Made by a program: the position numbers and the translations under genes. From a bacterium (lineage in GTDB: Bacteria; Verrucomicrobiota; Verrucomicrobiia; Limisphaerales; J093), in contig JAJXZJ010000042.1 of assembly GCA_021780105.1 (NCBI GenBank), positions 1 through 50,804 on the forward strand: 50,804 nucleotides of DNA. Reading direction: 5' to 3'. The notes below the pieces were generated by a model that was not told the origin of the DNA, did no database searches, and worked only from the letters and a program-made list of their open reading frames with translations. Below, in pieces: positions 1 to 7,617 of this stretch (the stretch's first letter is position 1; every line of letters begins with the position of its first letter).

Positions 1-2
1 CG

Positions 3-425
3 GCCAACGGCTACGGCGTGGTCGTGGACAACCAGGCGCACCAGGAAACCTGCATGCGCATGGGTTCGCTTGGGGGTGGCATCGGCGCCGGCGTCAAGGA
101 CGTGCGCGTCATCTTCGTGTTCCATGACGCTAAGGTCATGAAGCAGTTCATTGAGGAAGGCTGGCAGTTCGGCGGCCAGGCCGATGCCGCGGCGAAATAT
201 CAGGACACCGGGGTGGCCGCCGAACTGGCCGCACGCGCATCCTGCCTGAACCTGGATGACGGCCCGAATCATGGCGGGCGGATGGTCGTGCTGATGCCGG
301 GGCTTAACTGGTACTGGAGCAGGTATGTCCGCCCGCAAGCCGGCTACGGCTGGGCGATCGCGCAGGACGGGCCGCATCCGGGCAATCTGAACATTTTCCA
401 GGCGCGACGGCAATTGAGCTTCTGA
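3..425 (+). CDS. SYLF (YSC84-type) domain protein, 5' end missing
   Basis: The reading frame is already open at the first base, so the gene starts outside the window. The visible part (frame from base 3) has CMRMGSLGGGIGAGVKD, then VIFVF and a GWQFGGQADAAAK stretch. These are the signature blocks of the SYLF/YSC84 lipid-binding domain, found in eukaryotic actin/phosphoinositide-binding proteins and in many small exported bacterial proteins of unknown role. Members normally end with a block like APGV..YQ..GLALQ..GTKYW. Here the last 60 residues do not match that block, and other frames do not restore it, so this is a divergent C-terminus or an old frameshift. It converges on recA. The family call is fairly secure; the function is unknown. 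Confidence 0.62.
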   Translation, partial: ANGYGVVVDNQAHQETCMRMGSLGGGIGAGVKDVRVIFVFHDAKVMKQFIEEGWQFGGQADAAAKYQDTGVAAELAARASCLNLDDGPNHGGRMVVLMPGLNWYWSRYVRPQAGYGWAIAQDGPHPGNLNIFQARRQLSF

Positions 426-642
426 TGCCGTCCGGAGTCTCTGCCGGCTCAACCCAGAAGCCCAAGTTCAAACAGCGCGAAACGCCGGGTTTCACTAACG
501 AGCCCATCTTTGCATGAACCATCGCATTTGCCGCCGCCAATCGTCATCCACTACCTTGCTGGCGCCCGGCGCGGTTTCAATTCATTCCGGGCCGGCCAAA
601 CCAGTGTCCGGCGCAGGGTTCTCTGTGCAGGGTGGCGGTGCC

Positions 643-1716
643 TCACGCGGATGCGGCCGGAACACTGCGTTTGGCCATGATGGCGTCCACAATCTTCTGC
701 GCCAGCGCCGGGTTGTCGGCGAGCGCCTTGACAGCGGCGTCCTTGCCTTGACCGACCAGCTCGCCGGCAAATTGCAGCCACGCGCCTTTCTTTTCCACGA
801 CGCCGTGTTCCAGACCCACGTCGAGAATGCTGCCTTCCTTGTTGATGCCGTGGTTGAAGATGATATCGAACTCGGCCTCCGCAAACGGCGGCGCCACCTT
901 GTTTTTTACGATCTTCACCTTGACGTGGTTGCCGAGGACGTTCCCCGCACTGTCCTTGAGCGCGTCCCGGCGGCGGATGTCAATACGGACGCTGGCATAG
1001 AATTTGAGCGCCTTGCCGCCGGGAGTGGTTTCCGGATTGCCGAACATGACGCCGACCTTCTCGCGCATCTGATTGGTGAACAGGCACGTGGTCTTGGCCT
1101 TGGCGAGGATCGCGGTGAGTTTGCGCAGCGCCTGGCTCATCAACCGCGCCTGCATGCCCATCGTCGCCATCCCCATTTCGCCTTCCAGCTCGGCCTTCGG
1201 CACCAGGGCGGCGACGGAGTCAATCACGATGACATCCAGGGCGTTCGAGCGGGCGAGCGTTTCGCAGATCGTCAACGCCTCCTCGCCGGAGTCGGGTTGC
1301 GACACGAGCAAATCGTCAAGGTTGACGCCTAGTTTCTTCGCGTAAGCCGGGTCGAGCGCGTGCTCGGCGTCAATGAACGCCGCGAGGCCGCCGTTCTTTT
1401 GTGCGTTGGCGATGACATGCAGCATGAGCGTGGTTTTGCCCGAGGATTCGGGACCGAAAATCTCCACCACGCGGCCGCGCGGAATACCGCCGACGCCCAG
1501 GGCGAGGTCCATTGCCAGGGAACCGGTGGGGATGACGTCAATCTTCACCTGGGCGCGCGCGTCCCCGAGACGCATGATGCTGCCTTCACCGAAGGTCTTG
1601 GTGATGGTGGAGATGGCGCTGTCGAGGTCCCGCTGGCGCGCGGCGGCAATCCGGGCGGTGTCGTTGACGGCCGGCTTCTCGGCAGGAGTGGGTTTTTCAG
1701 CAGTTTTGGGCGGCAT
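643..1716 (-). CDS. recA: Recombinase RecA
   Basis: This 357-residue protein forms ATP-dependent filaments on single-stranded DNA for homologous recombination and SOS induction. Visible motifs are Walker [10 protein letters not shown], the EHALDP and VIDSVAAL blocks, the LMSQALRKL region, and the [23 protein letters not shown]-binding loop followed by [14 protein letters not shown]. Length and order are normal for RecA. The frame is open further upstream (to 1785), but the ATG at 1716 is chosen because GGAG lies about six bases before it and the protein then begins with the usual short charged N-terminus. It has its own promoter upstream (see the regulatory entry) and no co-directional gene close by. 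Confidence 0.97.
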   Translation of the reverse strand: MPPKTAEKPTPAEKPAVNDTARIAAARQRDLDSAISTITKTFGEGSIMRLGDARAQVKIDVIPTGSLAMDLALGVGGIPRGRVVEIFGPESSGKTTLMLHVIANAQKNGGLAAFIDAEHALDPAYAKKLGVNLDDLLVSQPDSGEEALTICETLARSNALDVIVIDSVAALVPKAELEGEMGMATMGMQARLMSQALRKLTAILAKAKTTCLFTNQMREKVGVMFGNPETTPGGKALKFYASVRIDIRRRDALKDSAGNVLGNHVKVKIVKNKVAPPFAEAEFDIIFNHGINKEGSILDVGLEHGVVEKKGAWLQFAGELVGQGKDAAVKALADNPALAQKIVDAIMAKRSVPAASA

Positions 1717-1744
1717 AGTTTTCTCCGAAGGTTGCTTCAGGGCG

Positions 1745-1783
1745 TTCTTAAACAACCTCCGCGGCCAAGTCAACACTGGCCGC
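1745..1783 (-). promoter_or_regulatory. recA promoter with overlapping palindrome
   Basis: On the minus strand there is a TTGACT -35 (1773-1768), a 17-base spacer and a TAAGAA -10 (1750-1745), placing the transcript start some 20 bases before the recA ATG. A perfect 7-base inverted repeat, GCGGCCA (1761-1767) and TGGCCGC (1777-1783), has the -35 in its 9-base loop. A smaller GTT-N4-AAC palindrome (1744-1753) covers the -10. The -10 match is modest (3 of 6). Placement fits a repressor operator, but the repressor is not identified. Confidence 0.45.
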
Positions 1784-1949
1784 AAACCGGGAGTGTCTTA
1801 ATTTGAACTTGTCGGTGCATTGGTGGCGGTTAACTTGATTTGGGATTTGGGGTGTTCGGAGTTGAACTGAATGCCGGTTGGATACGTAGAAGCCGCCAGC
1901 AGCAACCCGCCACCCCAAAAAGTTCTCGCCAGGGCGTGTTAACACTAAC

Positions 1950-2205
1950 GCCGAGCTTCTGCGATCAGGGCAAAAAGGATAAACCAGGCGAACATCACAT
2001 CCGGTTTGTCGAGGCGCGAAAAGACGCGACGATCCCTTTATGCCTGCGGAAAAGCCGTTCGACTTCATTGCGGCGGCACGTATAAACGCGGTCATATTCC
2101 CCCGGAACCAGGCGGCTGGGATGGGGGCGGCCCCACCGGCCGATCGCCCCGTTCACGCGCCCATTGAAGGGTTTCATCACCTGCGTAAGCGCGATCCATG
2201 AACAC
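1950..2205 (-). pseudogene. IS5-family transposase C-terminal remnant, frameshifted
   Basis: Read from 2205 downward, the minus strand encodes VFMDRAYAGDET, then in another frame GEYDRVYTCRRNEVERLFRR-KG, then weakly in a third frame a FAPR...CDV...F block. In IS5-family transposases these occur in this order: D-R-A-Y-x-G-D-E-T, the W-E-Y-D-R-x-x-Y-K-x-R-N-x-V-E-R-x-F-x-x-L-K-x-x-R catalytic-Glu helix, and F-T-R-x-D-K-L-D-x-x-x-x-x-F. At least two frameshifts separate them, and the N-terminal part with the first catalytic Asp is absent, so it is dead. No terminal inverted repeats were recognised. Confidence 0.75.
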
Positions 2206-2730
2206 CGTGCCCCGGCTGCGCCGCTGGTTGCGCGTCAGCTTCGCCAACCGCTCCTTGGCGGCTACTTCCGCGCGATGCCGAACCTGGACAGGAGCCTGCA
2301 CCGGGTTCTGCAGATTGTGCCGCGTGCGCGGCCCGACCCGGCGCCCGCGCTCTTGGGCGGACAAATCCGGCGCGGTCGGCTTGCCGCTGCCCAGGTCGCC
2401 GCCTGCCGTCTTGGCCGCGGCGATGCCCTCGGCCTTGGACCTGTAAACCTCCCGCTGCCGCTTGCCATCCACCCAATAGGCCAGGGTGAACAACTCGCGA
2501 TCGCCGAACCCACCCCGCACTTCCCTGCAGGTGATGCCGGGTTCGTTCTTTCGCGGCTTGGTGATCTCGGTGGCGACCGTCTTGACCCGCTTGAGCCGCA
2601 CGTTAACCGGCGGAGGTGCCAGTGCGGGTATGGAGGAGGGGGCGCCCTCCAGCCCCGCCGTTCCCGCGGGGTTGGGAGCGGATTGAACGAAAGCGGACTC
2701 GCTTTGCGAGCCGCTGTCGCGTCTTCTCAT
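2092..2730 (-). CDS. Uncharacterised 212-residue ORF, possibly an integrase arm fragment fused to IS5 debris
   Basis: The last 37 residues (from about 176) are the IS5 transposase remnant described separately. The first 175 do not match that family. Residues 60-105 (GITCREV...FTLAYWVDGKRQREVYRSKAEG) resemble the arm-binding N-terminus of tyrosine integrases, where a strand with Y-W-x-D/N-G-K-R-x-R is followed by a helix. No core-binding or catalytic R-H-R-Y domain follows. The N-terminus is low-complexity (Pro/Ala/Ser) and no ribosome binding site is evident. It may be non-coding debris kept open by high GC content. The integrase link is weak inference. Confidence 0.3.
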   Translation of the reverse strand: MRRRDSGSQSESAFVQSAPNPAGTAGLEGAPSSIPALAPPPVNVRLKRVKTVATEITKPRKNEPGITCREVRGGFGDRELFTLAYWVDGKRQREVYRSKAEGIAAAKTAGGDLGSGKPTAPDLSAQERGRRVGPRTRHNLQNPVQAPVQVRHRAEVAAKERLAKLTRNQRRSRGTVFMDRAYAGDETLQWARERGDRPVGPPPSQPPGSGGI

Positions 2731-2915
2731 TTTGCCACGAATATGTCAGCAAAATGTCCGCAAATTAAGCAAGACCCGGCAACTTCCACAACAGAAAAGC
2801 TCGAAAGAGGGGGAAAGAGGGAAAATGACGTTGAGGGTGCGATAGTTGCGAATAGATCGGTTGGAATTCACCAGCATGGTCCACCAGGCCCGCTTTAGAA
2901 AAGGTTGGAAAGGGT

Positions 2916-5279
2916 CTAGGGGAGGTATGTTCCACCCGGTGGTCGGAAGTCCTTTGAATAGTAGGCTGACACCCAATCCGAGAGGCTCGAATCCGAGCTT
3001 TTTTTCGAGCGAGCCCAAAGGCGGCAGGTCGAGCTGATCCCCACAACCGCCGTAAGGGTCCCCACAGCCGTCTCCGTCCAGCCGCTCGTCGGCAGCGTCG
3101 AGGCGATCATCCACTGCAACTGATCCGCTGGACTTGTTCCCGTCACCGTCACCGTCAACGAACTCGTGAACGACGTGTCTCCCGGCGAAAACGTCGGGGG
3201 CGTCAGACCGCCCGCGGGCGTGCGCGTGACCGTGCGTGTCGAGACGGTCACATGCCCCGCCGCGTCGGTCGCGGTCACGGTCAAGTTGTGCGTCCCCTCG
3301 TCAAAGTTCAGCGTCGCGGTGTAATCCCACCGGTCCACCAGGCCAAGAGCCACCGAGGTCCGCGCGACGGCATCCGTCCCGTCCGTCTTGACCGAGTCCA
3401 CCCGCACGCTGACCAGATCGCCGTCGCGGTCGGTCACCGCGATCGTCACCAGCAAGTCCCCGCTGCCGTCCGTCGCGGCCGGATTCGTCGAGGGATCGGT
3501 CCACGTCACCACCGGCGCGGGGTTGTACGCAGCGGGCAGGCCGAAGCTCACCTGCGGGATCGGCGTGCTGGCGTCGCTGGCGGCGACATTGTAGGCCACC
3601 AACCGAAGGTAGCCCGCGCCGCCCGTGCTCAGCAGCGCAGCCAACGTTGGGTGCGTCCACGGCACCAGGCTGGCGAGCGGAACGATGAACGCCCGCGCCG
3701 TCGTGGCCCAACTCCGCGCCGGCAGATTCAACCGCGCCCGCAGGACCGTGTAATCGTGCGTGGTCGAATCCACGGCGACCCGCGTCACGACCGAACAGCA
3801 TTCCATCTCCGGAACGCCATCCGTGGTCACCACCTGGCCGTTGGTGTCCAGATTCGCGAGGACCACGAGCAACGTATCCGCCAGCGCGCCGATCTCTGTT
3901 CCCGGAAACCGGCCGCACAGATACGCGTCCGGCGTGGAAGGGTCCGCCAGCGACAGTCTCAGCGTTCCATCGCCGTCCGTCGCGGCATTGACCACTGTCA
4001 TCCGGCAGGCGAACCCTGTCTGCACGCCAAGTTCCGCCCATGCCTCGTCGTTCAAATCGCCGTCCGCATCCGAGTCCACCGCGAAAAAGACGCGGAAGCC
4101 CGTCACGTCCGCCGACGGGCGCGGGGAGAGCACACCGACGCTCGGCGTATCCCAAATCGCCGTCGGCAAGGGAACGGCCACCGTCTGCGCAGGGTCAATC
4201 GCGGCGCAGAAAGGAGTGTCGGGACTCGGCGCGGTCCATTGGGGCGAATACGGCGTCGCGGGCACCAGCGTATCGGGCCGCAAAGTCAACGTGACCGGGC
4301 CGGTCGAGTTCTCGCGACGTTCCTGGACCACGCACAACTGCGCGGCCGCGCCGCCGCCGGGCTCCGGATCAACGTCGGCCTTGACCCGGCTGCCGGGCAG
4401 CAGCCCCGCGGCAAAGGGCCGGCGCACGCTCAATTCGATGCTTCCCACCGGCCGCGCCTGCCGGCGCATCTGCTCCGAGGCATGAAGGCTGGCCTGGTCC
4501 GCCCGCGTGATGTGCGGCCGTTGGATGGTCGATACCTTGGGAAAGCCGCGCAGCCGGAGCGCGAGCTGGTTATCGGACACCACCTGCCGCTCCTTGTAAC
4601 TGTGGTCGCGGTCGTAATACCGAACCATCACGGTGCTCGGCACGTCCCCGAAGCCGGGGCAGTCCATGTGAGGCTTGTCCGTGATGAGCGTCGCGTCGAG
4701 CGTCGTGAGGCCACCGGGGTCCACGCCGGGCTGGATGAGCTTGATTCCCAGCAACCCTTGCTCATTCCAGAAAAGGACTCCGTCGAACATGTCCAGCAGG
4801 GTGGGAATGATCGTTCGCGCGTCGCTCTGGCTGGTGATCAGGGGCGAGCAAAACGTCATCGCCCGCCGGGCGTCACTGGCGTTGCACCAGGCCGCGGCGG
4901 TCTGCCAGTCCGTGTTGGCGAGTTTGGACACCGGAAGGCCCAGCCCATGCGCGCTGGTGACGAGTTCGGCGAGGACGGCCACCGGATTCGCCTGGTCATC
5001 GCTCAGCACGTTGTCCGCCGCGAAGATGAGGCTGCTGTCCACGACCGGCTTCCGGCTGACGATCACCTCGACGTTTGGCGCCGAGGTGCGCCCCTGACCG
5101 AACTGGAGCGACTTGAAAACGAGATAGCAGAGACCGCGATAGCTCGGATGTCCGGTGATATAAGGGTTGATGCCCAGCGCGCCGGTTCCCCAGTAAATAT
5201 GAATCGAGCCGCCGGAATGAAGCGCATCTTCGGAATCCGCGTTCAGGGTGAGTTCGGTCACGTCGCCGCTGCGCGCCAC
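2916..5279 (-). CDS. Phage tail tip / baseplate-type protein, N-terminally truncated
   Basis: This 787-residue ORF starts at GTG 5279. Residues 25-75 (IHIYWGT...NPYITGHPSYRGLCYLVFKSLQ...APNVEVIVSR) match the block in phage tail-tip and GTA-like tail proteins where a Y-R-G-x-A-Y-x-V-F segment precedes N-x-x-V-E-V. A domain typical of these proteins follows (NPVAVLAELVT, DGVLFWNEQG, RYYDRDHSYKERQ), and the C-terminal half is made of beta-rich repeats (VTVTATDAAGHV, LTVTVTGTSPAD). Family members usually have roughly 100 more residues before the Y-R-G block. Here the upstream sequence passes into an unrelated fragment on the other strand, so the 5' end seems to have been deleted. No other virion gene is nearby. 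A virion role is inferred for the ancestor; it is probably not functional now. Confidence 0.68.
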   Translation of the reverse strand: MARSGDVTELTLNADSEDALHSGGSIHIYWGTGALGINPYITGHPSYRGLCYLVFKSLQFGQGRTSAPNVEVIVSRKPVVDSSLIFAADNVLSDDQANPVAVLAELVTSAHGLGLPVSKLANTDWQTAAAWCNASDARRAMTFCSPLITSQSDARTIIPTLLDMFDGVLFWNEQGLLGIKLIQPGVDPGGLTTLDATLITDKPHMDCPGFGDVPSTVMVRYYDRDHSYKERQVVSDNQLALRLRGFPKVSTIQRPHITRADQASLHASEQMRRQARPVGSIELSVRRPFAAGLLPGSRVKADVDPEPGGGAAAQLCVVQERRENSTGPVTLTLRPDTLVPATPYSPQWTAPSPDTPFCAAIDPAQTVAVPLPTAIWDTPSVGVLSPRPSADVTGFRVFFAVDSDADGDLNDEAWAELGVQTGFACRMTVVNAATDGDGTLRLSLADPSTPDAYLCGRFPGTEIGALADTLLVVLANLDTNGQVVTTDGVPEMECCSVVTRVAVDSTTHDYTVLRARLNLPARSWATTARAFIVPLASLVPWTHPTLAALLSTGGAGYLRLVAYNVAASDASTPIPQVSFGLPAAYNPAPVVTWTDPSTNPAATDGSGDLLVTIAVTDRDGDLVSVRVDSVKTDGTDAVARTSVALGLVDRWDYTATLNFDEGTHNLTVTATDAAGHVTVSTRTVTRTPAGGLTPPTFSPGDTSFTSSLTVTVTGTSPADQLQWMIASTLPTSGWTETAVGTLTAVVGISSTCRLWARSKKSSDSSLSDWVSAYYSKDFRPPGGTYLP

Positions 5280-5383
5280 CGGCCGCGGCCCTGCCGCCCT
5301 CAGAACCGAACGCTGTCGCCAGCGGCGATGCGATCAAGCAACTCTTTGCCGCCATGCGCGCGGCCACGGAAGAAAAGGAGTAG
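5252..5383 (+). pseudogene. C-terminal scrap of a lost gene
   Basis: The frame open from 5252 ends at TAG 5381-5383 with ASGDAIKQLFAAMRAATEEKE. This looks like a genuine amphipathic C-terminus, and its last codons carry the AAGGAG ribosome binding site of the next gene, as in a compact phage operon. Its 5' part runs into the truncated tail gene on the opposite strand, so the deletion junction should lie at about 5280-5310. Too short to identify. Confidence 0.4.
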
Positions 5384-5388
5384 GAAGG

Positions 5389-5979
5389 TTGACTTACCTC
5401 CAAACCAAGCGCCTGTACTGGCCGGCCTGGGCTCGCGTTGTCCGGGCGCATGGCTGGAGGATGAAGCTCAGCCGGATGCCGGCAGCGCCGCGGCCGGACT
5501 GGGGCATTGGCGTGGCCGCGGAGCAATACCACCAGGTGATCGTCGCCGCCCAACAGCGCGCCCTTGACCATGCTCGCTCCATCACGCCCGACGATCTCCG
5601 CCACGCCTGCCACCAGGTCGCGCTCGGCCGTGATCGCAGCAGCCGCGATTTTTCCAACGCGGAACTCGACCGCGTCCTCGCCCTCTTCCGGCTCCTGGCT
5701 GACGACGCCGATCTCTCGGCGGTGGTGGAACTCTCTCACCCGGAGGTCAGCGCCCAGCGCCGCGTGGAGTTCGCCTTTGGTCGCTACTTTCCGGGTTATG
5801 TCGCCTTCCTTTGTCACGCGCGCTTCGGCACGCGCGACTGGCGGGCCATCAGCGCCGCTCAGCAGCGCGATCTGCTGCGCTTGCTCCGCCTCCGAAAGAA
5901 TGCTCTGCGCCGTTCCATTTCGCCGGCCGCCGTCGCGTCCCAATCCCCCATTTTAGACCCCGCGAACGCACCCTTTTGA
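5389..5979 (+). CDS. Phage-associated protein of unknown function (early-region type)
   Basis: This 196-residue protein starts at TTG 5389, chosen because AAGGAG lies eight bases upstream and the protein then opens with LTYLQTKRLYWPAW. It has a conserved-looking core: a Trp-rich N-terminus, YHQVIVAAQQRALDHARSIT, DDLRHACHQVALGRDRSSRD, then LDRVLALFRLLADD and a C-terminal helical RDWRAISAAQQRDLLRLLRL segment. The N- and C-terminal helices recall small Mu-like early proteins such as GemA, but the match is not strong enough to name it. It faces away from the tail gene and ends about 95 bases before the tRNA-Pro 3' end. The last 25 residues look unstructured and may be read-through after a deletion. 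Confidence 0.5.
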   Translation: MTYLQTKRLYWPAWARVVRAHGWRMKLSRMPAAPRPDWGIGVAAEQYHQVIVAAQQRALDHARSITPDDLRHACHQVALGRDRSSRDFSNAELDRVLALFRLLADDADLSAVVELSHPEVSAQRRVEFAFGRYFPGYVAFLCHARFGTRDWRAISAAQQRDLLRLLRLRKNALRRSISPAAVASQSPILDPANAPF

Positions 5980-6035
5980 CGCGCCGTTTTGCGCGCGCCA
6001 AAACCACCCTTTTCGCCTCATTTCGCACCCTTTTC
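5969..6035 (+). repeat. Three direct copies of CACCCTTTT next to the tRNA
   Basis: The 9-mer CACCCTTTT occurs at 5969-5977, 6006-6014 and 6027-6035, between the phage-type gene and the tRNA-Pro 3' end. Short direct repeats beside a tRNA attachment site are where phage integrases place arm-type binding sites. That role is inference. Confidence 0.5.
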
Positions 6036-6073
6036 AGCCTTTTCTCCGCTTACCGGCAAAACTGAGAAAAAGT

Positions 6074-6150
6074 TGGTCGGAGCGACAGGATTTGAACCTG
6101 CGACGTCTTGGTCCCAAACCAAGTGCTCTACCAGGCTGAGCTACGCTCCG
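6074..6150 (-). tRNA. tRNA-Pro (anticodon TGG)
   Basis: Read on the minus strand from 6150, the sequence folds as a full cloverleaf: a 7-bp acceptor stem CGGAGCG/CGCTCCG, a D-arm with AGCTCAGCCTGGTAGAGC, an anticodon stem CTTGG/CCAAG around the loop TTTGGGA (anticodon TGG), and a T-arm with GGTTCAAATCC. The discriminator A and CCA are encoded (CCA at 6076-6074). It reads CCA/CCN proline codons. Its 3' end borders the prophage remnant. Confidence 0.97.
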
Positions 6151-6235
6151 CGACGGACGGCAGCCATAATCCCTGCAATCGCCCGGTGGTGCAACGATAA
6201 TCCGGCCGGCATCCGTCGCGGCGTGATGGACATCG

Positions 6236-7081
6236 TTGCAGGCGGCTGTTACAAATCGGCTTGTGCCGCGCGCCATCAATGACATTTGGAAGCTCCTCGC
6301 CGCCCGCCGGCAATTCTGTCTTATCGCCGGGCCGTGCGTGATCGAAAGCGAGGCGCTGTGCCTGCGCGTGGCGGCCTCGCTGGCCAGGACCTGCCGTCGG
6401 CTCGGCGTGCCGTTCATTTTCAAGGCCAGCTTCGACAAGGCGAACCGCTCTTCGATCCAGTCCTTCCGCGGACCCGGCCTCGACGCCGGGCTGTGCATGC
6501 TGGCCAAGGTGCGCGCCGAGGTCGGCGTGCCGGTGCTCACGGACATTCACACCGAGGCCCAGGCCGCCGCCGCCGCCGAGGTGGTGGACGTGCTCCAAAT
6601 CCCGGCGTTTCTCTGCCGGCAGACGGATTTGCTCGTGGCCGCCGCGCGCACGGGCCGGATCGTGAACGTGAAGAAAGGCCAGTTCCTCGCGCCGCAGGAC
6701 ATGGGCAACGTGGTGCGCAAACTCGCCGAGGCGGGCGGGCGCAAGGTGTTGCTCACCGAACGCGGCACGACGTTCGGCTACCACAATCTCGTCGCCGACA
6801 TGCGCGCGCTGCCGATCCTGCGGCAGTTCGGCTTCCCGGTGATTTTCGACGCGACGCACTCGGTGCAGTTGCCGGGCGCGGGCGGCGAGCGTTCCGGCGG
6901 CAAGCGGGAGTTTGCGCCGGTGCTGGCGCGCGCCGCGGTGGCGGCCGGCGCCGACGGCGTGTTCCTCGAGACGCATCCCGATCCGGACCGGGCGTTGAGC
7001 GACGGGCCGAACATGATCCCGCTGGCGGAAATGCCGCGGCTGCTGGCGACGCTGTTGAAAGTGCGCGAGGCCGTGCGATGA
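6236..7081 (+). CDS. kdsA: 3-deoxy-8-phosphooctulonate synthase (Kdo-8-P synthase)
   Basis: KdsA condenses phosphoenolpyruvate with arabinose-5-phosphate to give Kdo-8-phosphate, the first committed step of Kdo synthesis for lipid A-linked inner core. Clear motifs are [12 protein letters not shown], the Q-S-F-R-G-P-G-L block, [53 protein letters not shown] and LETHPDPD. The N-terminal IAGPCVIES has Cys (about residue 34) where metal-independent enzymes have Asn, placing it in the metal-dependent class. No ATG fits. TTG 6236 gives the longest product; GTG 6263 is an equally good start. The stop overlaps the kdsC ATG (ATGA). Confidence 0.95.
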   Translation: MQAAVTNRLVPRAINDIWKLLAARRQFCLIAGPCVIESEALCLRVAASLARTCRRLGVPFIFKASFDKANRSSIQSFRGPGLDAGLCMLAKVRAEVGVPVLTDIHTEAQAAAAAEVVDVLQIPAFLCRQTDLLVAAARTGRIVNVKKGQFLAPQDMGNVVRKLAEAGGRKVLLTERGTTFGYHNLVADMRALPILRQFGFPVIFDATHSVQLPGAGGERSGGKREFAPVLARAAVAAGADGVFLETHPDPDRALSDGPNMIPLAEMPRLLATLLKVREAVR

Positions 7082-7617
7082 AGAAGCCCCGCCGCACCGC
7101 CGATCTCACCCGCCGGCTCCGGCGCGTGAAGCTGTTCTGCTGCGACGTGGACGGCGTGTTGACCGATGCCGGCGTTTACATGGGCGGCGGCGAGGAAACG
7201 AAGCGGTTCAACATCCGCGACGGTCTGGGCTTGCGGCTGCTCCAGCGGGCGGGCATCCGCGTGAGCTGGATTTCGCATCGGGAGTCGGTGGCCACGACCC
7301 GGCGGGCGGCGGATTTGAAGGTGGACTTTCTGCACCAGTCGCCGGAGCCGAAGACCGCGGTGGTGGAACGGTTGCTCAGCCAGACCGGCCTGACGTGGAA
7401 CGAGGTGTGCTTCGTGGGCGACGACATCGTGGACCTCGGCGCGCTGCGGCGGGCCGGGCTGGCGGTCGCGGTCGCCGGCGGTGTGGCCGAGGCGCGGGCG
7501 GTGGCGCACCACGTCACGAAGACTGCCGCCGGTCACGGCGCGATCCGCGAGGTCGTGGAAATGATCTTGACGGCGCAAGGCCGGTGGGCGTCGTTCGTCG
7601 AGGAGTATTCCGCGTGA
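7078..7617 (+). CDS. kdsC: 3-deoxy-D-manno-octulosonate 8-phosphate phosphatase
   Basis: This HAD-superfamily phosphatase of 179 residues removes the phosphate from Kdo-8-phosphate, the step after KdsA. It has the DxD motif [11 protein letters not shown], the conserved F-N-I-R-D-G-L-G-L substrate loop, a motif-II-like SHRES where relatives have T/S-G-R, a lysine in PEPKTAVVE, and the acidic motif [12 protein letters not shown] followed by the tail typical of KdsC ([10 protein letters not shown]). Length suits KdsC. It is translationally coupled on both sides: its ATG overlaps the kdsA stop, and its TGA overlaps the GTG of the next gene. Confidence 0.93.
   Translation: MKKPRRTADLTRRLRRVKLFCCDVDGVLTDAGVYMGGGEETKRFNIRDGLGLRLLQRAGIRVSWISHRESVATTRRAADLKVDFLHQSPEPKTAVVERLLSQTGLTWNEVCFVGDDIVDLGALRRAGLAVAVAGGVAEARAVAHHVTKTAAGHGAIREVVEMILTAQGRWASFVEEYSA

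Larger units (their letters stand above)
1801..6100. mobile_element. Decayed island or prophage remnant at tRNA-Pro
   Basis: Between recA and the 3' end of tRNA-Pro lie only mobile-element pieces: IS5 transposase debris, a possible integrase fragment, an N-terminally truncated phage tail protein, the tail end of another gene and one phage-type gene. tRNA 3' ends are classic integration sites. The right edge is taken as the T-arm of the tRNA gene. The left edge is tentative: an 11-base stretch at 1801-1811 matches 10 of 11 bases of 6090-6100 in the tRNA T-arm. No intact integrase, portal, terminase or capsid gene is visible, so the element should not be active. Confidence 0.5.

Noticed and set aside
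3252..5567. 771-codon plus-strand frame opposite the tail gene
   Set aside because: Arg/His-rich composition typical of the complement of a GC-rich gene; the tail protein on the minus strand has clear family motifs.
5989..6282. Small protein containing GATGFEPATSWSQTKCSTRLSYAP
   Set aside because: This is the well-known false translation across the complement of a tRNA gene; the tRNA-Pro cloverleaf explains the sequence.
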